From assembly GCF_014635205.1 (NCBI RefSeq), contig NZ_BMCN01000002.1, positions 124,001-188,000 on the forward strand: a DNA stretch of 64,000 bases. Reading direction: 5' to 3'. Position 1 is the first letter of the stretch; every line of letters starts with the position of its first letter. The translations under genes were made by a program, and so were the position numbers. The stretch is from Jeotgalicoccus aerolatus. Lineage in GTDB: Bacteria; Bacillota; Bacilli; Staphylococcales; Salinicoccaceae. The notes under the pieces are model-generated. The model was not told where the DNA came from, did not search any database, and saw nothing but the letters and a program-made list of their open reading frames with translations. Positions 33,499-44,289 of the stretch are shown here, piece after piece.

Positions 33499-34014
33499 GA
33501 TACAATACGCACATGTGGTAACCAGAAAATTATCATAAATAGATATAAATTAAAAAAAGATGTGTTCATTAATGAAATGAAAGAGCACACAAAAGAAATC
33601 GTTGCCGAAATTAAAGCAAGCAATAAAAAATACAAGCACGACAATATCTCAACAAAATCGTGCCCTGATTGCGGTAAGCCGATGCTTGAAGTGAATGGTA
33701 AAAAAGGTAAAATGCTAGTATGTCAAGATCGTGAATGTGGACATCGTAAAAACGTGTCACGTATAACAAACGCTCGCTGCCCTCAATGTAAAAAGAAAAT
33801 GGAACTACGTGGCGAAAGAAAAGGACAAATCTTTGCATGTAAATGCGGCTATCGTGAAAAGTTGTCTTCCTTTGAAACTCGTCGAAAAAAAGAAAAGGGG
33901 AATAAAATGGATAAACGTAGCGTACAGAAGTATTTAAGGAAGCAAGATAAAGAAGCTGAACCAATTAATAACCCATTTGCAGATTTATTAAAAGGAACGA
34001 AGTTTGATAAATAA
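33499..34014 (+). pseudogene. topB: DNA topoisomerase III, 3' remnant
   Basis: About 150 residues matching only the C-terminal zinc-ribbon tail of type IA topoisomerase III, whose full length is about 700. Cysteine clusters are visible in STKSCPDCGKPMLE, VCQDRECGHRKN, ARCPQCKKKM and CKCGYREK, followed by the usual Lys-rich end and NNPFADLLKGTKFD. The catalytic domains are absent; the open frame begins at 33499, eleven bases after the second SCC-like repeat. A possible GTG at 33562 gives a 150-residue peptide. Most likely a deletion remnant left beside the attachment site. Confidence 0.8.
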
Positions 34015-34309
34015 AGTGAGGTCAGATGGTTTATGAAATATCTGATATAATTAAGTTGGCAAAGTAGTAGTGTGGCAGTTCCAAATCCGAACCAGTTCGT
34101 GGAATAGATTCTTTCAGCTAGTTAAGGAACAATGGTAAATGCTCGCATAATTAGAATGAAAGGTGCATATAAACTAAGCTACGTTGGCACAGTAAAGGAA
34201 TCCAGGGAAATAACAGGACTTTCCCAGCAGAAAAAGTAAGAAAGCATAAATCTGTCAAAAAGGCAAATTGTGCTTTCTTTTACATACAAGTTTTTCAATT
34301 ATACAGTGG
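34015..34309. other. Intergenic remnant with terminator
   Basis: No gene is assigned. A 36-codon plus-strand frame begins ATG at 34132 with only a weak site. A stem of AAGAAAGCA pairing with TGCTTTCTT (about 34230-34280) ends the region and can terminate mqo transcription from the other side. Confidence 0.4.
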
Positions 34310-35455
34310 TTACTTTTCATTCTTCTTATCCACTAAACCAAGTGTTAGTGAGCTTGAAGCATAAACCGCATGAAGTAGTTCTGGATTCTCCGCCAGTGAC
34401 TCACCGTAAGAAGGAATCATTTCTTTAATTTTCGGCTCCCACTCTTTTAAATATTGTGGGAAACATTTTTGGATGGCATCCAACATAATCGAAACGGAAG
34501 TCGATGCACCTGGCGAAGCGCCCAACAATGCAGCCATTGAACCGTCTTTTGAATGGATCACTTCCGTACCAAATTGAACTGTACCTTTGCCATCAGCCTC
34601 CGTATCCTTAATCACCTGTACGCGTTGTCCAGCTACCACGAGATCCCAGTCTTCACTTTTAGCATTCGGAACAAAATCTCGCAACGCTTCAATACGTTGT
34701 TCTTTTGACAACATCAGCTGTTGGACGAGATATTTGGTCAATGGAATATTCTTAGCGCCTGCTGCCAGCATGGTGATGACATTATTTGGTTTAATAGAGC
34801 CCAATAAATCCATATATGAGCCGGTCTTTAGAAATTTAGGCGAAAAACCAGCAAACGGTCCGAATAGTAATGTTTTTTTGCCTTGGATGTATCGTCGATC
34901 AATATGCGGCACAGTCATAGGCGGAGTGCCCACAGGTTCTTTGCCGTATACTTTTACATGATGTTGATCTACAACCTCCGGATTGCTACAAACCAAGAAT
35001 TCACCACTTATCGGGAATCCGCCGATATGCTTGCTTTCGGGAATCTCCGTTTTTTGCAGTAAAGGTAAGGCACCTCCACCAGCGCCGATAAAAACGAAAT
35101 TCGCAGTATGGTATTCAAGCATATCGTCTTCGAAATTGTGCACTTTCACTTCCCATGACCCGTTTTCCATACGTTTGATATCATCTACTGAATGATTATA
35201 ATGGATATCCACATTATTTTGATTCTCTAAGTTTTCGAACAATTTGCGTGTCAGTGCTCCAAAATTAACATCTGTTCCAGAAGCGACTTTTGTTGCTGCT
35301 ATATACTCTTCTGGTGCACGGCCTTCCATTATCAAAGGAATCCATTCTTTTATTCTTTCTGGGTCGTCAGAAAACTCCATCTCTTGAAACAATGGATGGT
35401 TGGAAAGTGCTTCAAATCGTTTCTCTAAAAGTTTTACATTATCTTCCCCATTGAG
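34310..35455 (-). pseudogene. mqo: Malate:quinone oxidoreductase, 5' part missing
   Basis: About 380 residues of the roughly 500-residue FAD enzyme that oxidises malate to oxaloacetate with electrons to quinone. Present: [70 protein letters not shown] and [12 protein letters not shown]. Missing: about the first 110 residues with the N-terminal FAD-binding GxGxxG. The upstream side runs directly into the 5' part of cidC in another frame, with a junction near 35450. An internal ATG at 35488 opens the frame but lies in cidC-derived sequence. Not expected to be functional. Confidence 0.85.
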
Positions 35456-35744
35456 GGATGTTGTCCAGTTTTGCATCATACATTCCATTTATTAAGTGGA
35501 TAGCTCCAGGGCCCCCGATACTTAATGCCACACCGATTTTACCAGTCAGTTTTGTGAAACTGGAGGCGGCCAGACTTGCTACTTCTTCATGTCTAACATG
35601 ATAAAAATCAATTTCATCTTCTACAACTTTTAATCCATCAACGACCGCATCAATGGAATCTCCTGGAATTCCGTATACATGATCAATATCCCATGCTTTC
35701 AAGGCTGAGATTAATGCGTGATTTGCTTTGATTTTTTTAGGCAT
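35439..35744 (-). pseudogene. cidC: Pyruvate oxidase CidC, N-terminal fragment
   Basis: The first 97 or so residues of the ThDP-dependent pyruvate:quinone oxidoreductase (pyruvate to acetate and CO2; full length about 580). It reads ALKAWDIDHVYGIPGDSIDA, with the ThDP glutamate in YHVRHEEVASLAA and then [20 protein letters not shown]. The frame runs out as DNIPQWGR-stop where the sequence changes to mqo. AAAGGAG precedes the ATG at 35744. It sits downstream of cidA and cidB, the normal cid order, but the FAD and C-terminal ThDP domains are gone. Confidence 0.87.
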
Positions 35745-35856
35745 ACATACATTTACTCCTTTATTTTTCTTGATTTAGTGTGCCAATTTGCGTATTCAAT
35801 TATGCATCAAGGGATTAACGTGCACTACCGTTATTTAAAATTACTTCAACAAGGAA

Positions 35857-36540
35857 TTAATAGAATAATGTGATGATAAAAGGCAAAAATATTGAGCTTA
35901 AAACGGCAGTGAGTATCATACCAATTGAACTAAAAGCACCAGACTCTAAATCCAGTTCAAGTGCTTTTGCGGTACCAAAGGCGTGGGATGCATTACCATA
36001 AGTTAATCCTTTGGCAATTGAGCTTTGGAAGTTACCTATCTTTATTAAAGAAGAACCTAATATGCTCCCTATTAATCCGGTTGCTATAATAAAGATAATG
36101 CTAAGTGTTTCTAATCCTCCCATTTGGTGGGATACTTGAATTCCAACTGCTGTCGTAATGGAACGCGGCAGCAATGTAACAATCATTTGTTTTGAAAATC
36201 CAAATAAATTCATAACGAAATAGATAATGATAAAATTAAGTAAAATACCAAATACCACACTGGTCATTATGACTTTAAGATTACGCATTATCATATGTCG
36301 ATATTTATATAATGGGTAAGCTAGACATACAACGGTACAGTCTAAAAATTTGGAAATCCATTGGCCGCCAATCATATAATCTTTATAATCAAGGCCGCAT
36401 ATAATTAAAATGAAGATGATTGCCAGTGATGCAATCAGTGCCGGGTTCAGTATGGAATAGTTGAATTTGTTCTGGATATAGCATGCAATGACATACATAC
36501 ATATTGTTAAAATAACCATCATAAAGCCCGTTAAAATCAT
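35857..36540 (-). CDS. cidB: CidB/LrgB-family membrane protein
   Basis: A 227-residue polytopic membrane protein of the LrgB/CidB family, partner of the holin-like CidA in controlling murein hydrolase activity, acetate metabolism and cell lysis. [20 protein letters not shown] and [17 protein letters not shown] are the family hallmarks. About six membrane segments are visible. Its start overlaps the cidA stop (ATGA). It appears intact although cidC downstream is broken. Confidence 0.92.
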   Translation of the reverse strand: MILTGFMMVILTICMYVIACYIQNKFNYSILNPALIASLAIIFILIICGLDYKDYMIGGQWISKFLDCTVVCLAYPLYKYRHMIMRNLKVIMTSVVFGILLNFIIIYFVMNLFGFSKQMIVTLLPRSITTAVGIQVSHQMGGLETLSIIFIIATGLIGSILGSSLIKIGNFQSSIAKGLTYGNASHAFGTAKALELDLESGAFSSIGMILTAVLSSIFLPFIITLFY

Positions 36541-36923
36541 GGTGAATCATGCTTTTCGTTAGGTGTCCATTTTTGCACCATTTTTTCGGCCAAATAACCA
36601 GATGCTAACGCAACAATACATGTACCTAATATGATTAAAGCGATAAATATTAAGTAATTAAGGTTGATTTGTTCAATGATGTTCATACCTCCAACTATAG
36701 AGGGAATGAAAAAGAGAGCCATTGTACCTAATAATATATTAGCCCCTTCTTGAACCCATCTTTCAGGTATCACTTTGAATTGAAGTAATAAAAAGAAAGT
36801 CGCTAACCCTACAATACTTCCGGCAATTGGTATGTGTAACACACTTTGTATCTTATTACCTAACGCGGTGATTAAAAATATTATGGAAATCTGTGACAGA
36901 ATTCTAAAAAACTTAAATAACAT
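36537..36923 (-). CDS. cidA: Holin-like protein CidA
   Basis: A 128-residue membrane protein of the CidA/LrgA family with four hydrophobic segments and the typical block [19 protein letters not shown] and [14 protein letters not shown]. Holin-like, acting with CidB. AAGGAATG precedes the ATG. It follows cidR on the same strand after a 154-bp gap that contains a TATAAT on the minus strand at 37003-36998, consistent with a CidR-controlled promoter. Confidence 0.92.
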   Translation of the reverse strand: MLFKFFRILSQISIIFLITALGNKIQSVLHIPIAGSIVGLATFFLLLQFKVIPERWVQEGANILLGTMALFFIPSIVGGMNIIEQINLNYLIFIALIILGTCIVALASGYLAEKMVQKWTPNEKHDSP

Positions 36924-37077
36924 TCGGCTTCATTCCTTATTGTCTTTTGCTTCTAAAAAATCCTTAATTCTTCCTCCCTCGTTTTGTTTACATACTCATT
37001 ATAAGACGGAACATGTTATTACAAAAATAGTGGTTTGTCATAATAGATATTACGTTTATCTATGTAAGCGATATCTT

Positions 37078-37962
37078 CTATTTTGAATCCAGCTGTTTTT
37101 GCATAAAGTGAAGCCATTCTTTAGTGACAAAATTCATGTATTTATTGTTTTTCCATATCACACCAAGTTGCCATACAATAGATGGCGACTCGATACTAAC
37201 GCTTCGAACATCGTCACTTAGCATTTCAATAATACTTTTAGGAAGGATACCAATACCAATTTGTGCAATAATCATTTGTTCAATAGAATTCCACTGAGAA
37301 ATTTTCGAAACAATATGAGGTATAAAGCCCGCGCGTTTACAAGAGTCAGTTATTATGTCGTTCAGATAAAAATTTTCGTTAAATAATATAAAGCCTTCAT
37401 TTTCTAGTTGTATTAAAGACACTTTTTCTTTATCTGCTAAAGGGTGATTTTTATTTACAACAAGTTTTAATTCTTCTTCGTAAAATGGAAAGGATTGAAA
37501 AAGACGATCATCAACAGGTAAAGCAGTAATTCCAACATCGAGTTCATCAATTTGAATACTTTGCTCTATTGTTTTTCCACCATTTTCGATAAGCTCATAA
37601 GTGATATTGGGATAGCAATTATGAAAATCGGCTAAAATTTTTATGAGTTTCTTAACATTCATAATTGGAGAAAGACCAATTTTGAGATGTCCAGTTTTAA
37701 CCCCAAGTAAATTATCCATCACAACTGGTAAGTCTTTGTATAAATTTACAATTTCATTACATTGTTCAAAAAAGATTTTACCTGCATCTGTTAGTTTTAA
37801 ACTTTTTTTGCTTCGATCAAATAAAATTAATTGCAATTCATCCTCTAAGTTTTTAATCGTTTTACTGATAGTAGGTTGGGCGATAAATAGTTTTTCCGAT
37901 GCTTTAGTCATACTTCCTTGTTTTACAACTTCAACAAAATAGACCATGTGTTGTATATCCAT
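37078..37962 (-). CDS. cidR: LysR-family regulator CidR
   Basis: A LysR-type regulator of 294 residues. The winged helix-turn-helix reads VKQGSMTKASEKLFIAQPTI and continues SKTIKNLEDELQL; the effector domain follows from about residue 90. In Staphylococcus aureus CidR activates cidABC and alsSD in response to acetate and low pH. AGGAGGAATAAT precedes the ATG at 37962, preferable to the longer frame from 38031. It lies upstream of cidA in the same orientation, the standard arrangement, which supports the name. Confidence 0.88.
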   Translation of the reverse strand: MDIQHMVYFVEVVKQGSMTKASEKLFIAQPTISKTIKNLEDELQLILFDRSKKSLKLTDAGKIFFEQCNEIVNLYKDLPVVMDNLLGVKTGHLKIGLSPIMNVKKLIKILADFHNCYPNITYELIENGGKTIEQSIQIDELDVGITALPVDDRLFQSFPFYEEELKLVVNKNHPLADKEKVSLIQLENEGFILFNENFYLNDIITDSCKRAGFIPHIVSKISQWNSIEQMIIAQIGIGILPKSIIEMLSDDVRSVSIESPSIVWQLGVIWKNNKYMNFVTKEWLHFMQKQLDSK

Positions 37963-38031
37963 ATTATTCCTCCTGTGTTTCAGATGCTTAATGAAGATAT
38001 TATCATAAAGTAAACAGGTTATGAATGGCAT

Positions 38032-38563
38032 GGTAAATCCCTATAATTTAGGTCATCTAAATTAGTGGCGCTAGGAGACTTCCAATTTTACACTCTGGTG
38101 ATACGATAGTGATTTAGCGATTAGTGAAGCCTTGGGTTACAATTAGAGTATTCAACCGATGTTATTGGGGAAGTCCTTGATGAATAAGCGTAACAAAATG
38201 ATCTATGAGGCAACTTTGGCTTCAACTGATGAAATAATTTGTGGACGTAACTTGTTTGCCAAGTAATACTCATAATTCCATAAACAGTCGATTGTAATAT
38301 GATGAAATTACAATCGCCCTAAATAAGCAGAAACGGGGGGGTCTACATTTATTCATTGAATACATGGATACAATGAAATAACATTGACTAATTCATACTT
38401 TTTAATATATAGGTATTGATAACAAGAAAACTATTTAATAATATTATCATGATATATATAAGATTTGAGCTCGGTATTCTACCGAACTCAAACCTTAGAA
38501 GTTATCTAAAACTATTTTTTAAATTCATGGTGTCAGCTTATAGATGGGCTTATCATTTATAAA
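38032..38563. other. 532-bp intergenic region, no gene assigned
   Basis: No convincing gene. A short plus-strand stretch (about 38130-38265) keeps broken reading frames such as LEYSTDVIGEVLDE-stop and MNKRNKMIYEATLASTDEI, which look like remnants of a coding region I cannot identify. A hairpin with TTTGAG and CTCAAA arms (about 38463-38493) lies near the pepF end. Confidence 0.4.
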
Positions 38564-40369
38564 TTAAACATATGATTCTGTTAGCTCTAAAAATTCTTCA
38601 ATATCTTTATGCACTGAATCCAGTGCTTCCTGCCAGAAGTCTGGTTTTCTCAGGTCAACATTTAAGTGCTTTTCAGCAAGGTCTTCAGTAGTCATGCTCG
38701 CAGTATCGCGAAGAAGTGCAATATAGTCATCTTCAAGTAACGTATCGTCTTCTAAGAAACGGTTGTATATACCTAAGCTGAAAAAGTATCCAAATGTATA
38801 AGGGAAGTTATAGAATGGTACGCCTGTAATATGAAAATGTAACTTTGTTGCCCAGAACATTGGATGGTATGAACGAAGTGCATCTTGATAGGCTTCTTTT
38901 TGTGCTTCTTCCATCAGTTCTTGCAGTCTGTTGCTGTCTACAGTTCCTTGTTGGCGTTCATCATATAAATTGCGTTCAAAGATATAGCGTGCATGGATAT
39001 TCATCATGAAAGTCGCACTTCTAGCAATTTTTTCATCTAGTAAGTTGATTTTTTCTGCATTGGACGTTGCATTTTCAATCGTTGCATTTGAAACGACAAG
39101 TTCTGCAAATGTAGAAGCTGTTTCTGCAACGTTCATTGCGTAACGTTGGTTAAATAGTGGTAAATCACGCAGGACATAACTATGGAATGCGTGTCCGAGT
39201 TCATGTGCGAGTGTTGACACGTTGCTTGTGCTACCGGCAAACGTCATAAAAATACGTGACTGTTTAGATTCAGGAAGATTTGAACAGTATCCACCTGGAC
39301 GTTTTCCTGGACGATCTTCCGCTTCAATCCACTGCTCTTCAAAAGCTCGATGTGCCATCTCTGCCATTTTTGGACTGAATGATTTAAAGTTATCGATAAT
39401 AAACGTTGCTGCTTCATTGTAAGTATACCGCTTGCTCGTATAATCACCTACGTCAACACTTGCTGTAACATCGAGCCATCCTAATTGATCAACACCAATT
39501 AATTGCGCCTTTCGTTCAAAGTATTTTTTGAAAGGTGCTTTATTTTTTGTAATAGTATCCCACATCGTATCGAGTGTTTCTTCTTCCATACGGTTGTAGT
39601 CTAGTGGTACTTTCATATAATCTTTATAGTCGTGAAGTTCATAGTCGTTTAAACGGAATCCTGATAAATGATTTAGCGTTGTAGAGAATAAATCAGCTTT
39701 TTTCTTCCATGTTTCTTCCCAAGTTTTTAAAAGTTTTTCACGATGTTTTGGATTTTCTTCTGACTTCATCTTGTTTTCAAATTGACCGGCTGAATAATAA
39801 ACGGTTTCATTATCTTCAGTTACCGGAATTTGAATAGAAGCGACGAGTTGATTGTACATATTATTCCAGCCCTGTAAGCCGTCTAGTGACAAATGATTGA
39901 TGATTGTTTCTTCTTGAGTTGATAGTAAATCTTTTTCTTTTTGTCGTATTTCTTCTAACGGGAAATGCATCGGTTTAAAGAAATCTTCCTCTAACAGCTT
40001 GCTAAATTGATCTTCAGTCAGTGCACTGATCTTTTTATTTAAAATAATATTCTGTGATGAGAGGTCTTTACGTAAGTTCGCAACCGCATTTAAATTCTGC
40101 ATTGCTTTTTGATCGGTAACATCTGCAGATACTAAACCATTCGCAAAACTCCCCATCTCACCAAGCGCGTTTGAAATTTTTTCATAGTTTTGTAAGATTC
40201 CTTTCAGTGACGTAAAATCATTTGAATGTTCGTCCAGCTCCCAATTATCGAGTTCGTGAGAAAAAGCTGTAATACTATCTCTTACTTCTGATAATCGTTT
40301 TTGGAAAGCTTCAGATCCACTTCCACCAGGAAATATACTCTCCATATCCCATTTTTCTTTGTAGTTCAT
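38564..40369 (-). CDS. pepF: Oligoendopeptidase F
   Basis: M3B zinc metallopeptidase that degrades oligopeptides in the cytoplasm; 601 residues is the full family length. The HExxH zinc site reads LAHELGHAFHSYV, with the third ligand in the expected downstream helix (MNVAETASTFAEL). The C-terminal VPFYNFPYTFGYFFS block is typical. GGAAGG is well placed for the ATG at 40369. Monocistronic on the minus strand, with remnant-rich gaps on both sides. Confidence 0.95.
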   Translation of the reverse strand: MNYKEKWDMESIFPGGSGSEAFQKRLSEVRDSITAFSHELDNWELDEHSNDFTSLKGILQNYEKISNALGEMGSFANGLVSADVTDQKAMQNLNAVANLRKDLSSQNIILNKKISALTEDQFSKLLEEDFFKPMHFPLEEIRQKEKDLLSTQEETIINHLSLDGLQGWNNMYNQLVASIQIPVTEDNETVYYSAGQFENKMKSEENPKHREKLLKTWEETWKKKADLFSTTLNHLSGFRLNDYELHDYKDYMKVPLDYNRMEEETLDTMWDTITKNKAPFKKYFERKAQLIGVDQLGWLDVTASVDVGDYTSKRYTYNEAATFIIDNFKSFSPKMAEMAHRAFEEQWIEAEDRPGKRPGGYCSNLPESKQSRIFMTFAGSTSNVSTLAHELGHAFHSYVLRDLPLFNQRYAMNVAETASTFAELVVSNATIENATSNAEKINLLDEKIARSATFMMNIHARYIFERNLYDERQQGTVDSNRLQELMEEAQKEAYQDALRSYHPMFWATKLHFHITGVPFYNFPYTFGYFFSLGIYNRFLEDDTLLEDDYIALLRDTASMTTEDLAEKHLNVDLRKPDFWQEALDSVHKDIEEFLELTESYV

Positions 40370-40372
40370 CAA

Positions 40373-40637
40373 TTACCTTCCTCTCTAAATTAAAACTGTA
40401 TTTATTTTTATCATACAGGAAATGAATGTAGAGAAACATTAATCACGCTGATATACATTATTAGTCCGAGCATGCACCTATGCTAAACGATAAAGCAGGA
40501 ACAATATTTGTAGAATTTAAACTAATAAGAAAATGCGATTTTAATTAACACAGCAAGAGTTAGGATTGTAGATGAGATGACTCTTGTTGAATACTGTAGC
40601 AAAAAGACGGGGCTAATTTAAATTAGTCCCGTCTTTT
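40373..40637. other. Gap upstream of pepF, with a terminator for the glycosyltransferase genes
   Basis: The gap holds the pepF promoter area and no gene. A strong stem (AAAAGACGGG(G)CTAATTT with AAATTAGTCCCGTCTTTT, 40600-40637) lies 9 nt after the end of the broken glycosyltransferase gene and ends in T-rich sequence on the minus strand. Confidence 0.75.
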
Positions 40638-40645
40638 CTAAATGC

Positions 40646-42695
40646 TTATTTTTCGAATACTGCATCAACAACTTTTTCTGACGATCTTCCGTCATCCCAG
40701 CTGCAGAATCTTTCATAAAATTCGTTATACCGCTCTTTGTATTTTTCAGTAACTTCATCGATATTTTCAATCGCATTCATTATGTCATCATTGTTCATGA
40801 GCAATGGGCCTGGCAGTTCCGTCTCCATGTCGATGTAAAAACCGCGCAGTTGTCCCTGATATTTTTTAATGTCATAAGTAAAGAACAATATCGGACGTTT
40901 CAGGTTGGCATAATCAAAGAATACTGATGAATAGTCAGTGATGAGAATATCAGACATCAAGTACAGTTCACTGACATCACTGTATTTTGAAACATCGTAT
41001 GCAAAATCTTCTAAGCCTGTGAAGATCGAGTTTCAGATTGAATTTGTACTTCCCAACTTTGAAATATTCATCATCGCGCCATGTAGGTGCGTATAGAATG
41101 ACTTTCTTATTAGTTGGTATCTGGTTTATTCTTTTCAGTCCGTTGATGGTTTCTTTATCATTATGGTTTGTTAAGATATCATTTCTTGGGTACCCGGTTG
41201 GAAGCATTTTGTTATTGAACCAAAAAGCTCTTCTGAAGATTTCAGCAGAATACTGGTTAGGTGCAATCAGATAGTCCCATTTATTAGTTTCATGGTTAAA
41301 GTTTTTCTTATACCGTGCAGCATTGGTACCTGGCATATGAACATTGTCCATGTCGCCTGCAAGTCTTTTAAGCGGTGTACCATGCCAAGTCTGGAGATAT
41401 GACTGTTCGTTCCTTTTGATGTATTTGTTTGGCATTCTTACATTGCTGACGATATATTTTGCTCTTGCAAGATAGTAATAGTATTTGAGTGAGAATCGTT
41501 TAACAGTTCTAGGGTTCCCTGGTATCCTGGACGGTTCGTTCATAACCCATACGAATTTATAGTTACTTTTGTTCTTAAGCATGTATTCATAGATATATTT
41601 AGGATTGTCAGAATAAGCTTTACCCTGGAAACTCTCAAAAACAACAAGATTATCTTTGATATCTAAATTATTAAATACACGTTTATAAAACAATTCTTTT
41701 CGGCCTTTTCTGGAAGTAATGCCATTTTTAATGTCTCTAAGAAAATGGTTGAAATTGCTTAGTTTTCGGAAGTTGTTTATCTTGTTTGATTTTATTGCTT
41801 TGACATCATTTTTCAGGATAAAATCTTTGTTACTCAGTCGATCCGGGTCAATTTTATTTATACTTTCCACAAGCCCTGCAAAATAATAATCGATGGTGGT
41901 ATCATCTTTAAATTCGGTCACCAAACGTTTTCTATAGAAATTAAGGAGTTTATCATCTAGATATTTCTGCCCCTCCTCACTCAAGTCATCTGTTCTCAAC
42001 TGATTATAGACACCAAATAGATCAGTTGCGAGTTGTTCCAGGGAAGACTGTCTAAGAGAAGGGTTATTAATTGGATCGTTTCCTCTTCTTCTGAAATAGA
42101 TCGCTTCGTAAGAATAAGGTATTACCTCAACTTCTTCCATTAATGGAATCATGAATGTAAGATCAGAATAAGTTTTGAATTGTTCGGAAAACCTTAGATT
42201 CATGCTGTCTATGAATTTTTTTGAAATCAGGTAGTTAATTGCTGACTCTGTTCTGAGTAAGTCGTGTCTTTTGTCTGAATACATTTTTATTTCATTTGTA
42301 CCAGGCAGTATGATGGCAAAGCTGGTGCTGAAATCCGTCGATTTCATTCTCCCCCGTATTATCGGAAATTCTCCGATATTATCATGCAGCAGCTGCAGTA
42401 TGTTTTCGGATACATGATCGTCGCTGTCGAGGAAGTATACATAATCGCCTTTTGCTTCTTCAATACCGATATTGCGTGCAGCACCTACATAAATATCTGC
42501 GGGTGTATTAATAAATCTGTATCTGTCATCATCCAGGTATTCATCATTAACCACTCTTTTCAATGCATCTATATCTGAGTGGAGTACCAGCACCTCAAAA
42601 TTTGTGTATTTCTGGTTTTTTAATGATTCTAAAGCAGTATTTATATATTTTTCATTTTTTTCTGCTGGAGTGATTACAGAAATTAGGTTATTCAT
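40646..42695 (-). pseudogene. Teichoic-acid-type glycosyl/glycerophosphotransferase, internal deletion with frameshift
   Basis: N-terminal GT2 domain (ITPAEKNEKYINTALESLKN, then YVYFLDSDDHVSENIL) followed by a CDP-glycerol glycerophosphotransferase domain (LVVFESFQGKAYSDNPKYI, QTWHGTPLKRLA, KKVILYAPTWRDDEY). At about 41020 the frame passes from KYKFNLKLDLH into another frame, RLRRFCIRCFKIQ-stop. The remaining coding sequence resumes in the correct frame as GLEDFAYDVSKYSDVSELYL and goes on with MSDILITDYSSVFFDYANLK. About 25 residues normally between these points are missing. This means a deletion that is not a multiple of three. Probably inactive unless this is an assembly error. It overlaps the upstream glycosyltransferase gene by 8 nt. 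Confidence 0.85.
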
Positions 42696-44289
42696 TGTTA
42701 TTGTTCCTTTCTAATTCTTCAAGCAGTTTATCCGTAAGAGAAAACCATAGTTTCTGATAGATTTCCTTGCTAAATTTCGTTTGTATTGTTTTATCTGCTT
42801 CATTGCCCATATCTCTTGTTTTTTCAGGGTTTTTCAGCATTTGTATGATTCTTTCTGATAATGCTTCTATGTCATTTTTTTCTATGAGAAAACCATTTAC
42901 ACCATCTTCAATCATGTCAGATGGGCCATACCTTATATTATAACTGACGACTGGTGTTTTATTTGCCATGCTTTCCATGACCGCAAGGGAGAAACCTTCA
43001 GCGTTGGAAGTCAGGACGGATAAAGCACCGCTTTGGTATATTTTTCCTGGATTCTGAGTATATCCCTTAATCAGCACGTTATCATCGAGCTCCAATGATT
43101 CTATCATGCCTGCATATTCTTTTTCTTTATCCCCCGAGCCCCAAATTTCTAATTTAGCTTCCGGTACTTCCGCGATGACTTCTTTGAATGCCTGGATGAT
43201 ATGGTCTATATTTTTGATTCCTGAAAATCTTGATACGATGACAACTTTAGACATGTCTCTTTCACTTTGACTGCTGTCTTGCTTTACAGTGGTAAAAATA
43301 GATTTTAATCCTTTGATTTTAGAGACATTCGGATCATAATAGTTTGGAATCACATAAACTTTGTCTTCATGTCCATAACGGCTGACTATATCATGTTTCT
43401 GTTTTTCTGTAAGAACGATAAGTGCATCGACACTTTGTATATTTTCTATTGCAAAGCCGTTTCGTTTATTCAGTTCGGAATCAGGATTATCTGGATTTTT
43501 AAGGTGGTTGCTGTGCATACGCAGTGCTTTTGTTGTGTATGAATGTTTCAGTTTAACAAGCAGTTCGTCGGTGCTGCGTGTATCAGAAATGGCCATTACT
43601 CTTGACTTCGATTCGTTCAATACACTTTTTAACCAGTAGAGTTTATGGGGCACAGTGTTGCCAGTTGTTTCACTGATGACTTCATTATTTGAACCGAAAT
43701 GGATAACCCGGCTAATTTTCCCAGTGGAAGACTCGCGCCAGAAACTAAAGATGGCCTTTCCTCTTTTGTCAAAGAACACTTGCTGCTTGAACTTGTTGTC
43801 TTCATAGCTGAAATACTGTACTCTGCTTACCTGACCGTAATAGTTATAATTCTCTCGTCTCATCCTGTAGCGGTTTTCATTGAAGTAGTCTATGAAATCG
43901 AGAGTGTTATCATCCCGAAGAGCGATATATTTTTCATATATCCCATTGTTGTATAGTCTATAAGCATTGTAGTTCTTCCTCTGGGTTATGGCATAGCTTT
44001 TTTCATAATCGGAAAGGTTTACTTTCAATTTACGGATATTAACCTTATCTTTATCAGTGTATAATGCCAGTTCCTCAAACATATTACGTATAACAACTTT
44101 TTCGCTGACCTTACCCATTTCTTTGAGCTTTTTACAGATTATCGGGAAACGTGGTTCATAGTGGAATGTCAGTATCTGGGTATCATAGCCGGCATCAGCA
44201 AAAGTACTGGCCTGCCTCAGAGATGCGTGCGTAAGCCCGCCCTTATTTACGTCTATGGAATTAAGTAGAATAATAATCCTGGGTTTCAT
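42688..44289 (-). CDS. TarM/TagE-like poly(glycerol-phosphate) glycosyltransferase
   Basis: A GT4-type glycosyltransferase of 533 residues. The N-terminal part (IILLNSIDVNKGGLTHASLR) and the beta-rich insertion around 130-210 (YFNENRYRMRRE, FFDKRGKAIFSFWRES) resemble TarM/TagE enzymes that glucosylate wall teichoic acid. The C-terminal GT-B half has VVIVSRFSGIKNIDHIIQAF, IWGSGDKEKEY, GYTQNPGKIYQSG and the donor-site EGFSLAVMESMANKTPVV. It is the upstream member of a two-gene operon with the broken glycerophosphotransferase. The exact acceptor is inferred from family and neighbour only. Confidence 0.82.
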   Translation of the reverse strand: MKPRIIILLNSIDVNKGGLTHASLRQASTFADAGYDTQILTFHYEPRFPIICKKLKEMGKVSEKVVIRNMFEELALYTDKDKVNIRKLKVNLSDYEKSYAITQRKNYNAYRLYNNGIYEKYIALRDDNTLDFIDYFNENRYRMRRENYNYYGQVSRVQYFSYEDNKFKQQVFFDKRGKAIFSFWRESSTGKISRVIHFGSNNEVISETTGNTVPHKLYWLKSVLNESKSRVMAISDTRSTDELLVKLKHSYTTKALRMHSNHLKNPDNPDSELNKRNGFAIENIQSVDALIVLTEKQKHDIVSRYGHEDKVYVIPNYYDPNVSKIKGLKSIFTTVKQDSSQSERDMSKVVIVSRFSGIKNIDHIIQAFKEVIAEVPEAKLEIWGSGDKEKEYAGMIESLELDDNVLIKGYTQNPGKIYQSGALSVLTSNAEGFSLAVMESMANKTPVVSYNIRYGPSDMIEDGVNGFLIEKNDIEALSERIIQMLKNPEKTRDMGNEADKTIQTKFSKEIYQKLWFSLTDKLLEELERNNNNE

